This document shows positions 46,784 through 58,960 of a DNA stretch of 64,000 nucleotides, in pieces. This DNA is from Salticus scenicus (taxonomy: Eukaryota; Arthropoda; Arachnida; Araneae; Salticidae). A program made the position numbers and the translations under genes. Under the pieces are notes generated by a model. The model had not been told where the DNA came from and made no database searches. It was given only the letters and a program-made list of their open reading frames with translations. The stretch covers positions 75,597,841-75,661,840 of the forward strand of contig OZ005662.1 of NCBI GenBank assembly GCA_963930645.1, in the 5' to 3' direction. Within the stretch, counting starts at the first letter, position 1, and each line of letters starts with the position of its first letter.

Positions 46784-46972
46784 CAGTAGCGGATTTAAGG
46801 GGGGTGCTAGGGGGCTAAAGCCCCCCCCCCCCCCCAAAAAAAAAAAAAAAAAAAAAAAAAACACTGACATTTACAATTGAATATTGCAATTGTAAATTTT
46901 TTATTGGTCTAGAATAACACTTTGAAAAATCTTAGCCCCCCCCCCAAAAGTCAAGTTCTGGATCCGCCACTG
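46784..46972. mobile_element. hAT MITE 88 bp upstream of the MATH start codon
   Basis: Ends CAGTAGCGGATTTAAGG and CTGGATCCGCCACTG, TSD AAACATAC at 46776-46783 and 46973-46980. Long C and A runs fill the middle. Same family as 4648-4721. It sits in the presumed promoter or 5' UTR of the minus-strand MATH-BTB gene. Confidence 0.9.
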
Positions 46973-46980
46973 AAACATAC

Positions 46981-48784
46981 TTTATGTAAAGTTTAGAGTG
47001 AATAACTAGTAGTGAAGGTTTATCAGTAAAAGTGATTTAAGTGGCCAATTAAATCTCAGGATTTACTGCTAATGATTTATATACATTATCTTATGCTATT
47101 GATCTTAAAATTTAATAATGTACAATGTTAAAATATTCTAAAAAAGATTTAGGAAAAGTTTTAATGTGCATGTAACTCTGTGTGAGGAGGCTGTAGGCCC
47201 CCTTTAACTTCTCGTTCAATTTACAGTGCATAGAATTATTAAAAAAAAAAAAAAAAAAAAAACAGGCTGTACATTAACGTAAAGGAATCTATCTACCTTT
47301 GCCTTTAAGCTTGCCAAAAAGGGATTTTTTTCTAATCCATTTCATATCATTATTCATCATCTTTTGTTTGCTGTATATATTTACAATCATCATCTAGTTT
47401 ATATTTGTTATTGATGTTCATGAAGAACATGTTAAATACTCTGATTTTTGGTACTTAAATCAGTGACAGTGCAATATCGTACTGCTTAAATCCCTTTAGA
47501 CCAGTAACTAAGTTAATTAACTTGTAACACCTTTAAGCAATTAAATTAAATGAAAACATTTTAAAATTTCAAATTATAATCCACAAACATTCCACAAGAA
47601 CAAGCTATTATTTATTGCTAGATCAGTTAATTTAACAGTTACACTAGAAATACAAAAATCGATTCTTACAGTTGAAAATAAATAAACACAAAGTGTTTTT
47701 TAAAAATTATTAAATTTACAAATACAACTATTCTGTTTACAAATGCACACTATTACTTTTATTTTATTTTATATTAAATATTAACATTTTTGTTCTTAAG
47801 AACAATATTTAATTTAATTCGATTTTCAGAATTCGCTTATTCGTTTTCCTCTATCACATGATTGAGCAGACGAAACTGGGAAGAGTCCATACAAAATTCA
47901 AAATGCCAAATTTGAATTTCCTGCAATTATTTATAAGTTATGCTGATAACAGATATACTACAAACAGGTCAACTGCTAAAATCTGGACTTTCGAAATCCT
48001 GACACCTCAAAACGTGATATTATACAAAAAATTAGTTGAATAATTATAAGAAAAAACTTTTCATATGCCATGTTTTTAAATTTTCTGTTGAATCATAGTT
48101 ATAGAACTACATTAGCACTTTATCAATGCGTATAAAATTTTTAAAGCGATATAATGACGTCAATTTTTGCGAGATGCATAATTTAACTTTTTACATTTTT
48201 TTAACGTTCATGTTTAATTAAATGTGTTTATATGTCGAAAGAATTTTTTTTTTTTTTTTTTTTTTTTTTTTGGCGGGGGGGGGGGGGCAACAATTTAATT
48301 ATAGCTAATATTTTAATGGCTATTTTTAAAGCATTAGGAAGTTATTTTCATATTTTAATTAAAAGAAAACTAATTAAAAATTCGAAAATTGGGCTTCGAA
48401 GTGTTGTGTTGTCATCGGGTTCTGGGCTAATCTGAAAGTTTCAAATGTCTATCTACTAGGAAGTTATTTAAAAATCGATTCCAAGATTTGTACCGGACAA
48501 ACAAGCAAGAATCGATGTTAATAAAAACATGGTAAAATACAACTTCAAAAAATGCTTTACAGTATGGGTATGAAAAATTAATTTTGCAGTATTTGTCGAC
48601 ATAATAAAATGTATAAAGTACTTCCATTAATTACATTAAATACAAAAGAACGTCTTGTCTAATTCTAGGAAGCCCTGTATATTGTCTATAAAAAAAAAAA
48701 AAAAATATGCATTATAAACAATATTTTGCACTTAAAATTAGTCTTACTTGAAAAACATTTAACATAAAAGTTAAGTTAACCAAG
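46981..48784. other. AT-rich region with a family C end fragment
   Basis: About 47865-48025 matches the family C end module (ATGCTGATAACAGA, TCGAAATCCTGACACCTC, AAAACGTG). Remaining sequence has A runs at 47239-47263 and 48690-48705, and T and G runs at 48246-48290. No gene seen. If the MATH-BTB gene has a non-coding first exon it could lie here, but I cannot place one. Confidence 0.4.
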
Positions 48785-48925
48785 TGCGATGCCGCTTTGA
48801 CTGCAGCACTCGTGCCTACTTTGTTTGCCTGACGAAGGAACGTGTGTTCCTTCGACCCCAAACGATTGTTGCAAGTTCACTGAATTTTATGGTGTTTATT
48901 CAGTGTTTTATATTTATTATAGACT
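48785..48925 (+). mobile_element. Hammerhead-bearing element, decayed copy
   Basis: GCCGCTTTGACTGCAGCACT, CGTGCCTACTTTG, the motif at 48824-48875, then AATTTTATGGTGTTTATTC. It is homologous to the element at 39930-40082 read on the minus strand. Confidence 0.7.
48824..48875 (+). ncRNA. Decayed hammerhead-ribozyme-like motif H3
   Basis: Stem I TTTGC pairs with GCAAG, the core is CTGACGA (48829-48835), and stem III ACGATTGT still pairs. However, the conserved GAA before stem III reads CAA and stem II is rearranged (AGGAAC with GTTCCT, then extra bases). Predicted inactive. Confidence 0.55.
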
Positions 48926-50612
48926 AGCAGGCTACGCCCGCTTCGCTGGTCACTGTTTTTAAATGAATCACTATAGTTAATGAATTCTCAAAACTGCATC
49001 AATTTTTATCATGCGAAAAGAGAAAAAAAAAATGTGCTTGAAAAAGTATCGCAAAAGGTCCCCACTGCCCTTGGCAGCGCAGGCAATTGTGCGCTGCGCG
49101 CACATTTGCCTCAATTATGTTCAACACTCTTAATGAATAAATGTATTATCATAAGGTAAAAACATTTAAAAAAAAACTCCTATCAGTGGAATAATCGTTT
49201 CGGGCCACCACTGCCTGCGGCGGCGCAAGGCTCGCATGCTCCTTCAGGTACCGTTCCCGCCCCTCCTAATTATTTTAGACTTTAAAAAATACTCAAAGTT
49301 GTTCTCTCTGGCTTTAAAACCTAATAATACTAATTTCCAACATTTTATCTGAATTTCTATATTTTTAACCCTGCCCCCGATCCCTTCCCGTCCTTCGTAA
49401 TAATTCTGTACTTTCGAAAATATCCGCAATCGATTTATCGGGTCTCAAAACCTAACAACACTAATTTTCAGCGCTCTAACTCTTATTTATATATTTTTGC
49501 CCTTTCACCTCCCCTTCCCGTCTATCCTAATAATTTTACAAATTCGAAAATATACGCAATCGATTTGTAGGTATCAAAAACCTTCATGTACCAATTTAAT
49601 AACTTTACAAATTTGAAAATTTCCGCAATCGATTTGTAAGTATCAAGAACCTCGATGTACCAATTTTGAACGACCTAACTCCATTTTTATTTTTTGCCCC
49701 TTGGTCCCCTCCTCCGGCCCCTCCCAATAACTTTACAAATTCGAAACTAACCGCAATTGATTTTTAAGTATCAAAAACCTTTATGTACCAATTTTGAACG
49801 GTCTAGCTCTATTTTTATTTTTTTGGCCCCTGCGCCCCCCCCCCATACACACACACCTTTTCTGACCCTCCTAATAACGTTACATTTTCAAAAATATTCT
49901 CATTTGACTTGAAAGTCTCTAAAACCTATCTGTACCAATTTTAAATGGTCTAACTATATTTCTATGTTTTTACCCCATAGTCCTCCTTTCCCGCCCCACC
50001 TGGGACGAATTTCTAAAATTAAAGAAATTATTTTTTATGTATTTATGGGAGCTATATTTTAGAGCAAAAATATCTTACACATATATTTTTTTCTGTTTGC
50101 AATATAAAGGATTATTTCAAATCACGTTTTGCCCCCTCCCCTCCTCTCTTGGGGGCCGAATTTCGAAAATTCCAGAAATTAGTTTTTAGGTATTTGTATT
50201 AGCTATATATTAGAGCAAAAATTTCACATTTATCTGTTTTTCTGTTTTTCATATATAGGAGATGTGAAACCACGTTTTGCGCATGTGAAATCACGTTTTG
50301 CCCCCTTTCCTCCCTTGGGGACCGAACTTCTAAAATTTCAGAAATTTGTTTTTAGATAATTAAATTAGCTATATTTTAAAGCAAAAAATTTACGGATATC
50401 TGTTTTTTTCTTTGAGATATGAAGGTTTTTGTGAAATCCCATTTTGCCCCCTACACCACCTTGGGGGGTAAATTTCGCAAAATCGCTTCTTAGGGGGTGC
50501 TTACACTATATGGTCTATAATCTGACCCAGTTTCGAGTCAGTGGCTCCAGTAGATTTTGCTGTGCGTTGATGAGTCAGTGAGTGAGTGAGTGGAAGTACT
50601 CTTTTATATGTA
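48926..50612. repeat. Tandem array of ~120-130 bp units, block 1
   Basis: Opens with CTAGCAGGCTACGCCCGCTTCG. Degenerate units follow, each with C-rich TTGCCCC/CCCGCCC, CTAATAATTTTAC, AAATATCCGCAATCGATTTG and ACCAATTTTGAAC. Ends with units containing TCACGTTTTGCCCCC and then GAGTCAGTGAGTGAGTGAG (50572). Some end units also occur near 19220 and 24960. Confidence 0.65.
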
Positions 50613-50616
50613 TACA

Positions 50617-51360
50617 CTAGCAGGCAACGCCCGCTTCGCTGGTCCTTATTTTTAAATTAATCACTATAATGAATTCTCAAAATTGCATTAATTTTTATCA
50701 CGTGAAAAAAAAGAGAAACAAAATCTGAGTAGGAAAAATGTCGCACCGGGTTCTCACTGCCTTCGAAAAAAATTCCCAAAATGCTCTAACCCTTATTTCT
50801 ATTATTTTCCCACTTCGCCCCCCCCCTCCTGTCTATCCTAATAATTTTACAAATTTGAAAATATCCGCAATCGATTTGTAAGTATCAAAAACCTGTATGC
50901 ACCAGTTTTGAACGATATATCTCTATTTTTATTTTTTTGCCGCTCTACTCCCCCCCCCTTTCCGCCCTCCCAATAATTTTAAAAATTCGAAACTATCCGC
51001 AATCGATTTGTAGGTATTGGAAACATCTATATACCAATTTTGAATGATCTAACTCTATTTTCTTTTTTTTTGCCCCTCTGCCCCCCCCTTCCCGGCCCTC
51101 CTAATAACTTTACACTTTCGAAAATATCCCCATTCGACTTGCAGGCTTCTAAAACCTAACTGTACCAATTTTGAACGGCCTAACTGTATTTCTATTTGTT
51201 TTTGCCCCATAGCCCCCCCCTTGCCGCCCCCCCTTCCCGCCCCTCCTAATAATTTTAGAAATTCGAAAATATCCGAAATCGATTTGTAGGTATTGAAAAC
51301 CTCTATATACCAATTTTGAACGATCTAACTCTCTTTTTATTTTTTGCCCCCCCTCTCCCC
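50617..51360. repeat. Tandem array, block 2
   Basis: Restarts with CTAGCAGGCAACGCCCGCTTC and repeats the same units as block 1 to 51360, followed by an AAAG microsatellite (51366-51398). The repeated opening suggests two copies of one array-bearing element in tandem. Confidence 0.65.
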
Positions 51361-51659
51361 CCCCTGAAAGAAAGAAAGAAAGAAAGAAAGAAAGAAAAAG
51401 TAAATCAGAATGACATTTTACATTTTTGGCAAGGGGAATCTCTCTTTTTTGGAGGGGAGGAAGGGAGGAATAGACGGGATAAGTTGTCCTTTAAAACTTC
51501 ATAAGTAGACTTGATTAAACCTCTAGTAAACTTCGAGTCTACTTATGAGTTTTAAAGAATGATTTAATCCCATCTATTTAAATAAAATTGAACGACCTGG
51601 AAACTAAATAATAATAATAATAATAATAATAATTGATGCTATATTTCAAAATCGAAAAC

Positions 51660-52640
51660 TGTCATTCTGGTTTAGTTTTTATTTATTTTTTTTATGTCTC
51701 CCAAAAATTCATAAACCTGGTTTCCCTTTACGCCAATTTTGATTACAGCTCTCCGCCACTCTATAGTCTTTCATGTGACCTTTCCACACTTTTGAAACCT
51801 CTTACTAAAATCTCTTAACAGTTTTGCGACTGCTGACGTAGATTCACGTAATTTGAAAATCCATAACTCCGCCAGTGCGCGTTTCTTTTGCAATTATATA
51901 TATTCTGAGATGTTGTAACTTGGGAGAATAACGCCCACAGGCTTTATACTCAAGAAGACAAAAACATGTGGTCACGAAAGTGTTAACTCCACTATTCAGT
52001 TTTTGGATGAATTAAAAGAAGTTATCGTTACCCTTGATTTGATTTTAATTCCCTTTTTAATTCCAATCTCCCTCGAATACGGAATTATTCGTGAAATTTA
52101 TTCAAACTCAGTTATTAAATTTAACCTTAATGTTAACGCTATCACAGAGACGCCTCCATTTTTAACCATCTTTACTATCGTCAAATAAATGATATGGCAA
52201 TGGGCTTCTCCATTTCGGTAAGAATTGCTGGAATAGTTATGCAATATCTTGAAAAATAGTTATTTTTGGCGAAGATATGTGGATGGTGCATTTGTCATCA
52301 CTAAAAACGTCATATTAACGATATTTTAGACTTAGGAAAACTCGATTTTCCTCTCAAATCAGTTGACCCTTGAGTTAGAGAAAGATAATTTATTAACTTT
52401 CTTAGATATTTTAATAGAATGTACAAATGTTGATTTCAGAACGAAAGAAGACCGCTCACCACAATGCAGCAGTTAATTCTGTCCATGTAAAACTTATTTT
52501 TCCGATCAGTATTTAAATTTTAATTCTTAAATTGTTTATCTCACAAAGTGCTGTTGTCCGCACCCTAATTCATTGTGTTAAATATTACTGCAGTAATAAC
52601 TATCTTTTGTATTTTTTAGGACTGAGGGCCTATTAGTCTC
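51660..52640 (+). pseudogene. Penelope-like retroelement fragment A (reverse transcriptase)
   Basis: Read across several frames: LPKIHKPGFPLR (51698), LSCDLSTLLKPLTK, then after a MITE TIQFLDELKEV, RQINDMAMGFSISV (about 52182) and FWRRYVDG (to 52287). The sequence GTAMGSxIS and FWRRYVDD are Penelope-like RT hallmarks; here both are altered (DMAMGFS, YVDG). The RT tail SHKVL.. with RTLIHC..YYCSN follows to about 52620. Frameshifts and stops make it dead. It is parallel to fragment B. Confidence 0.75.
51815..51986. mobile_element. piggyBac-type MITE at TTAA inside PLE A
   Basis: TTAA at 51815-51818 and 51983-51986 brackets CAGTTTTGCGAC...GTCACGAAAGTG, imperfect inverted tips (9 of 12). The PLE B copy has the uninterrupted site (54009-54030). 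TTAA duplication is the piggyBac signature. Confidence 0.7.
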
Positions 52641-52839
52641 AATCTGGAATTTTTGCGTTGTCGTTTTCGATAGTTGGACATTTGTCGAAATCATTTTTCG
52701 ATAGTTGGACATTTATCGAAATCTAAAATTTATCGAAAATATATTTGAATAATTTGAAAGCGATGTTATAATTGGGAAGAAAAAAATTAGTCCTCCGTCC
52801 TAAACTAAATTCTGCTTTTGCCAGAATTTCATCAAAATC

Positions 52840-52871
<32 letters not shown>

Positions 52872-53639
52872 GAATGAAAAAGAAAAGAAAATTAATAATA
52901 ATCAGTATCGTTACAAGCGATATCGAAAAAGTTTTTTTTTAATAATTTTGAATTAGGAAATAAAAAGTGCGCGTGAAATAATATGAAATAAAAATAAGTA
53001 AAAAAATGAATTTAATAACTTTTTTTTTTTTTTTAATTAAATAATTGGAAAAATATATTTATATTGGCGACTATTTTTGACACAGCTTTAATATGGGACC
53101 CCCTTGACGATTTCACATTTTTTTTTTTTTTTTATCTTAAAATGAATAATTATTTTTTCCATCGGTTAAAAACAATTTTGTTTTCAAGATATTGCATAAT
53201 TATTTCATCAAATCTTACAGAAATAGTAAAGACCATTGTCGTACTATTAAATATGCCATAATAAGGATTTTTAAGTTTTAGAACTAAGACAAACAAAAAA
53301 AGAGGTCAACTCGATGCAACATTAGGGAAAAAATCATTGAGTTTTGGATAAATTTCACGAAAAATTTTGTATGCAAGGAAGATTCGAATCGAAGTGAAAA
53401 AGGCAAACAACATCAAAGGGGATATATCACAATGAAATCAGAGGAACGATAACTTGTTTTAATTCATTCAAAAATTGAAAAGCGGAGTTCAAACTTAATC
53501 GAGTTTTCAGTATGAGATTTTTAGAATGTGGGAAGGCAAACTTGAAAGATTATAGAGAAACGAATGGGTATAATCAATAACTAGATAAAGAAGGGCAGCA
53601 GGTTTATGAAATTTTGGAAGACCATAAAAAAAATAAGAA
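52641..53639. other. Spacer between PLE fragments
   Basis: Contains two TCGATAGTTGGACATTT repeats (52667, 52698), an ATT microsatellite (52842-52871) and T runs. It may include PLE 5' sequence of fragment B, but I recognise no domain. Confidence 0.35.
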
Positions 53640-55470
53640 GTAAACCAGAATGATATTTTAAGTTTTTGGCAAGGGGAGTATCACTTTTTTGGTGGGGTGG
53701 GAGTGGGGAACAGACGGGGTAAGTTGTCCTTTAAAAACTGTTGACTTGATTAAACTTCTAGCAAACTTCGAGTCTACTCATGAAGTTTTAAAAAATGATT
53801 TAACCCCATTTGTTTAAATAAAATTGAACGACCTGAAAACTATAAAAGTTGATGCTCTTATTGCAAAAACCAAAACTGCCATTCTGATTTATTTTTTTAT
53901 GTCTCCCAAAAATTCATAAACCTGGTTTCCCTCTTCGCCAGTTTTGATTAAATCTATCCGCCTACCTGTCCTTCATGCTACCTTTCCACACATTTAAAAC
54001 CTCTTACTAAAATATCTTAAGTTTAAACTCTACTATTCAGTTTTTGGATAAATTAAAAGAAGTTCGTTACCCTTGATTTCATTAAGATATCCCCTGATGT
54101 TATTTCCCTTCGATTCCCACCCCATTGCATACGAAATGATTCGTGAAATTTATCCAAACTCCGCTATTAAATCTAACCTAAATGTTAACGATATCACCGA
54201 GATGACTTCTTTTTGTCTTAATTCTAATAGCTTTCATTTTAATAATCTTTACTATCGTCAAATTAATGGTACGGCAATGGGCTCCTCCATTTCTGTAAGA
54301 ATTGCTGAAATAGTTATGCAATATCTTGAAAACAAAAGTAACTCTCTCTTGAAAGATAGTTATTTTTTTGGAGAAGATATGTGGATGATGTATTTGTCAT
54401 CACTAAAAAACGCCATATTAATGATAATTTAGATAGTGGCAAATTTGATTTTCCCCTCAAATCAGTTTACCCTTGAGGTGGAGAAAGATAATAAATTATC
54501 TTTCCCAGATTTTTTAACCGTTTCATTCCCAACTTTTTCCCTCCATAAAACAATAAATCTTATATTTAGTCATAAATTTATTTCAAACGTAATGTATACA
54601 AATACGTTTTTTAAATAGGAGTTATAGCAGAGTACGAATTAATATAGCTAACAAAGCAACTTATATATGTTTATTTATGTTTAATATAACCACTGATGCC
54701 ATTAAAAATCATAACTTTTCGATAAATAAAAATATCAAAATTTTGGAGAAATACATATTGCAATTAATTAAAATACAGATTATAAACATTAAAGAATAAA
54801 ATAAAAAATATTTCAAACAGTTAATTTACTTAAATTGCCCAAAACGGGAAACTGATCCCGATATTATTATCAGAACAGCGTAAAATATACTTTCAATTAT
54901 TAACAAAGATAGTGAAGTCATTCAAAATAGATATTTTTCGGTAGGAAAATGTATATAGAATTTAATATTGTTCATTTTGAATCAGCGGGAGCGTTAGATA
55001 GTAAGAAAGAAAATCTTAAATGTTATGATTCCAATTGGAATCACGGGGAAGGAAAGAGTTAATAGAGCTTACAAATGTTGATAATTCTGTCCATGTAAAA
55101 CTTACCTTTTTCCGGTCAGTATTTAAACTTTAACTTTTAAATCGTTTATCTCACAAAAGTGCTGTTGCCCGCACCCTAATTCATTGTGCTACATATTACT
55201 GCAGTAATAAATATCTTTTATAAATCTTTCTTTTTTATCTTAAAATGAATAATTATCTTCTCCATCGGTTAAAAAGAATATCTCATGAGCTACCTATACC
55301 TTATTTTTCTTCTCTTGTTTGTATACCGTTCTAAAAAAAAAGTTTCTGAAAGCACTGCTAAAATTTCTTAAAAGTTATCGGAATCATATGTTATGCATAA
55401 TCAACTTCATAATCTTGTTTCTAATTTTAAAATTATTATCTCTTCCCCACTCCTCAAATTATCCGGTATT

Positions 55471-56771
55471 AGTTCCCCATCATACTATAGGTATGGAGAA
55501 CTTAGGTAATCGTGAAAATTTTCGACCTCGGTTTTTTGACTTTTTTACACGTTTTCAGTTGTGAGGAATCCGAAAATGACAAAAAAAATTTGTATGGTGT
55601 CTGTCTGTTGGGTGTCTGTTAGTCTGTTAGTCCGTTAGTTTGTTAGTCTGTGTTCACGATATCTCAAGAACAAATAGTCGCAGAGAGGTCAGATTAGTTT
55701 TAAAATATTACTTTCGACATTGGCAAGAACCCTATTCATTTGCAACATTCGATTTTAAAAACTTCGTAAGTTATTAGAAATTTACGATTTTCTTAACATG
55801 GGAGAATAGGACAAAAATTCACTTAAACGTGCATTAAATGGAAACTTTTTACTGTAAAAATGTCAGACCAGTTTTAAAATATCCGTTTTGATGCCGGACT
55901 GAACATCAGTTACTATAAATACGCTACTTTGAAAATTTTGCAAGTTATTGGAAATTTACGAATTTCTTAACATGGCAGTATAGGGGAAACTTTCACATAA
56001 ACGTCAATTTTGAGCGATATTTTCATCGTAAAGATGTCAGACTACTTTTGAAATATTATTTAGGACACTGGCATGAATATTAATGACTATGAATTTTCAA
56101 ATATAAAAATTTCGTAAGCTATTGGAAATTTACGAATTTTTTAACATGGCAGAATAGAGCAAAATTTCACATAAACGTCAATTTTGAGGGATATTTTCAT
56201 CGTAAAGATGTCAAAACACTTTCGAAATATTATTTAAGTTACTGGCATGAATATCATAGACTATGATTTTTCCAATTAAAAAAATTCGTAAGTTATTTGG
56301 AATTTACGATTTACTTAACATGTCAGAATAAAGCAAAATTGAGCATAAACTTCCATTTTGAGGATCATAAATACATTAGACAACTTCAAAATTACATTTA
56401 TGATATTTTTTTGAACATGATTGAATACAAATATTCTAATAGGAAAATTTCGTAATTTACGATTTTATCAACATAGCGAAATTGTAATTTTTTCATATAA
56501 ATGTGAATTTTGAGGATTATTGCATTGGAAATAATAGCATGAAACATAAACAACGGAATTGAACCTGATAAAATAAATTAATAGATTAGAATAAGATAAA
56601 TATATCGAAGTGAACGATGGATAGCCTATTAGGCGGGGTTTTCTTTCTGTCACTGTATCAAGCTTTGGTCAAATTCATTTTTTTTAACATGATGAAATAT
56701 GTCTCGCACTAGAAATTTATGAGACCATAAATATGGTGGGGAACTGAGCAGAGTCCACCTATGCCAACTAG
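55471..56771 (-). repeat. Family A repeat, copy 3, inside PLE B
   Basis: Reverse orientation, from AGTTCCCCATCAT to CCAACTAG. Removing it with one of the flanking TT pairs rejoins GGTATT and GTGTATTG into a readable Gly-Ile-Val-Tyr, which fits the PLE consensus. The join therefore defines both ends and suggests a 2-base TT/AA duplication. Confidence 0.85.
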
Positions 56772-56853
56772 TTGTGTATTGTATTCCTTACAAAAATCGT
56801 GAATCTACCTATGTTACAGAGAAAAGACGTTCTGCTGATATCCGCATTAAAGA

Positions 56854-57322
56854 CAGGCCCTGATTACCCAATAGGCACGAGAAGCATGTGCTTCCCCTGG
56901 AAAATTTTGAAAAGGCCCCAAATTAAGCAAACAAATGGACCCCGAATTGTAAGCTTGTGGTCTAAAAGCATTGTCTAATTATAAAATGTCACAGTCCTAC
57001 CTGACTGCACAACTATAATTTCTAGATTATATAGGATATATGCTAATAAAGCTTTTACACATTCGTTTATAATGGAATAATTTCATATATTGTGGTGAAT
57101 ATAGGCTTTCACCAGTTTATATCTTGGTACAAAATTCAAGTGAATTTGCTTGTCTATATTTTAAGCGAATTCACTTGTCCTCCATTCCATGGTAACTACA
57201 AAATTTAATGAAAAATTTATAAATTTTTAAAGATGTTTGTATGAGTCTTTAGACCAAGAAGTCAGTGGGGGCCCCCCAATAGATTTGTGCTTCCCCTCAA
57301 TTGTAAGGTTAATCGGGCCCTG
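56854..57322. mobile_element. hAT element (469 bp) inside PLE B GIY-YIG region
   Basis: Ends CAGGCCCTGATTACCC and GGTTAATCGGGCCCTG, TSD ATTAAAGA at 56846-56853 and 57323-57330. Both inner ends contain TGTGCTTCCCCT. The flanking PLE frame reads on across it. No transposase. Confidence 0.9.
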
Positions 57323-57619
57323 ATTAAAGAAAACGAACGTGCCTATAAAAAAAAATTTAATTTTTGATCAAAATTGATCACCCATGCGGCTGAAACAAAT
57401 CGTATAACTGACTTTGAAAATATTAAATTTTAATCTCAGAATAATTATCATTCCAGTATTTTCTTTTAAGGATGGATTAAAAAATTCAATTCACTCCAAT
57501 TAATAATTCATGCACAATACCATCCGAATACGCATTCCTGTTTTGAGTTCCTTATTTATTACCATGTTTTTATTAACTTCGATTCTTGTTTGTTTGTATG
57601 TTTGCTTGTCAGGTACAAA

Positions 57620-58960
57620 TCTTGCAATCGATTTTTAACTAATTTTCCGACTAGCTAGATATTTGTAACTTTCAGGACAACTCAGAACACGGTGACAATA
57701 CATTTTTTTAATACTTTTAGTAAACTGTTTCAGGTCCCGCTGCCTTCGGCAGCGTTTGTATGATTCGACAGAAAATTTATTTAACTAATTTCCCGACTAG
57801 CTAGACATTTGAAATTTTCAGAATAGTTCAGAATACGGTTAAAATGCATATTTTTAATACCTTTAGCCAACTGTTTCGGGTTCTCGCTGCCTTCGGCAGC
57901 GTTATCAGTACAAGGATTGCAATCGATTTATCTTTAACTTTCCGACTAGCTAGGACATTTGAAACTTTCAGGATAGCTCAAAACACGGTAACAATACATT
58001 TTTTAATACTTTTAGTCAACTGTATCAGGTCCCTACTGCCTTCGGCAGCGTTTATATGATTCAACAGAAAATTTATTTAACTAACTTCCCGACTAGCTAG
58101 ATATTTGAAACTTTATGAATAGTTCAAAATACGGCGAAAATGCATTTTTTTAATACTTTTAGCCAACTGTTTCGGGTTCCTGCTGCCTTTGGCAGCGTTA
58201 CTAGTAAAAAGCTTGCAATCGATTTTTCACTAACTTCCCGACTTGCTGGACATCTGAAACTTTCAGGATAGCTCAGAACACGGTGACAATACATTTCTTA
58301 GATACTTTTAGTCAACTGTTTCAGGTCCCTACTGCATTCGGCAGCGTTTATATGATTCAACAAAAAAATTATGGAACTAACTTCCCAACTAGCTAGACAT
58401 TTGAAACTTTCAGAATAGTTCAGAACACGGTGAAAAATGCATTTTTTAAATAGTTTTAACCAACTGCGCTGGGTTCCTGCTGCCTTCGGCAGCGTTACAA
58501 GTACAAAGCTTGTAATCGAATTTTCACTAACTTCTCGACTAGCTAGACATTTGAAACTTTCAGGAAAGCTCAGAACACGGTGACAATACTTTTTTTTAAT
58601 ACTTTTAGTCAACTGTTTCAGGTCCCTACTGTATTCGGAAGCGTTTATATGATTCAACAGAAAATTTATTTAACTAACTTCCCGACTAGCTAGACATTTG
58701 AAGCTTTCAGAATAGTTCACAATACGGTGAAAAGGCATTTTTAAATATTTTTAACCAATTGCTTCGGGACCCTGCTGTCTTCGGCAGCGTTACCAGTACA
58801 AATCTTGCAATCAATTGTAACTAACTTCCCGGCTAGATAGCCATTTGAAACTTTTATAATAGCTCAAAACACGAGAGCGATGAATTTTTTTAACACTTTT
58901 ATCCAATTGCTCCAGGTTCCCTCTGCCTTCGGTAGTGTTTATATGATTCAGCAGAAAATT
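57620..58960. repeat. Satellite-like array, ~148-bp monomers, dimeric
   Basis: Nine monomers are marked by CTGCCTTCGGCAGCG (near 57739, 57885, 58035, 58181, 58331, 58480, 58629, 58774, 58921). Odd monomers continue GTTTATATGATTCAACAG and even ones ACCAGTACAAAGCTTGCAATC, so the true period is about 296 bp. Each marker can form a 7-bp hairpin with a 3-base loop, and CCCGACTAGCTAGACATTTG is conserved. No protein. Confidence 0.85.

Larger units (their letters stand above)
53640..57490 (+). pseudogene. Penelope-like retroelement B (RT plus GIY-YIG), nested insertions
   Basis: LPKIHKPGFPLR (53903), TIQFLDKLKEV, then FCLNSNSFHFNN and RQINGTAMGSSISV (54256-54300). RRYVDDVFVITKK starts at 54372, one frame off because of a T run. 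RT tail with RTLIHC (about 55170); linker HELPIPYFSSLVCIPF and SESTAKIS to 55470. The GIY-YIG part starts SGI|VYCIPYKN across the family A insertion, continues TEKRRSADIRIKD to 56853 and, after the hAT element, IKENERAYK and THAAETNRITDFENIK (about 57378-57430). The order RT then GIY-YIG endonuclease is that of Penelope-like elements. Frameshifts and insertions make it inactive. Confidence 0.82.

Noticed and set aside
55471..56771. Family A as a Helitron (ends in CTAA followed by T in one copy)
   Set aside because: The other end does not begin with TC, the other two copies are not followed by T, and the tips are inverted. The apparent TT/AA duplication also argues against it.
57739..57755. 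UUCG tetraloop in the satellite hairpin
   Set aside because: The pairing register puts C and G outside a 3-base TTC loop; the C(UUCG)G register breaks the stem.
57736..58960. CRISPR-like array because of regularly spaced hairpin repeats
   Set aside because: The whole 148-bp unit is repeated, not a short repeat with unique spacers, and the genome is eukaryotic.
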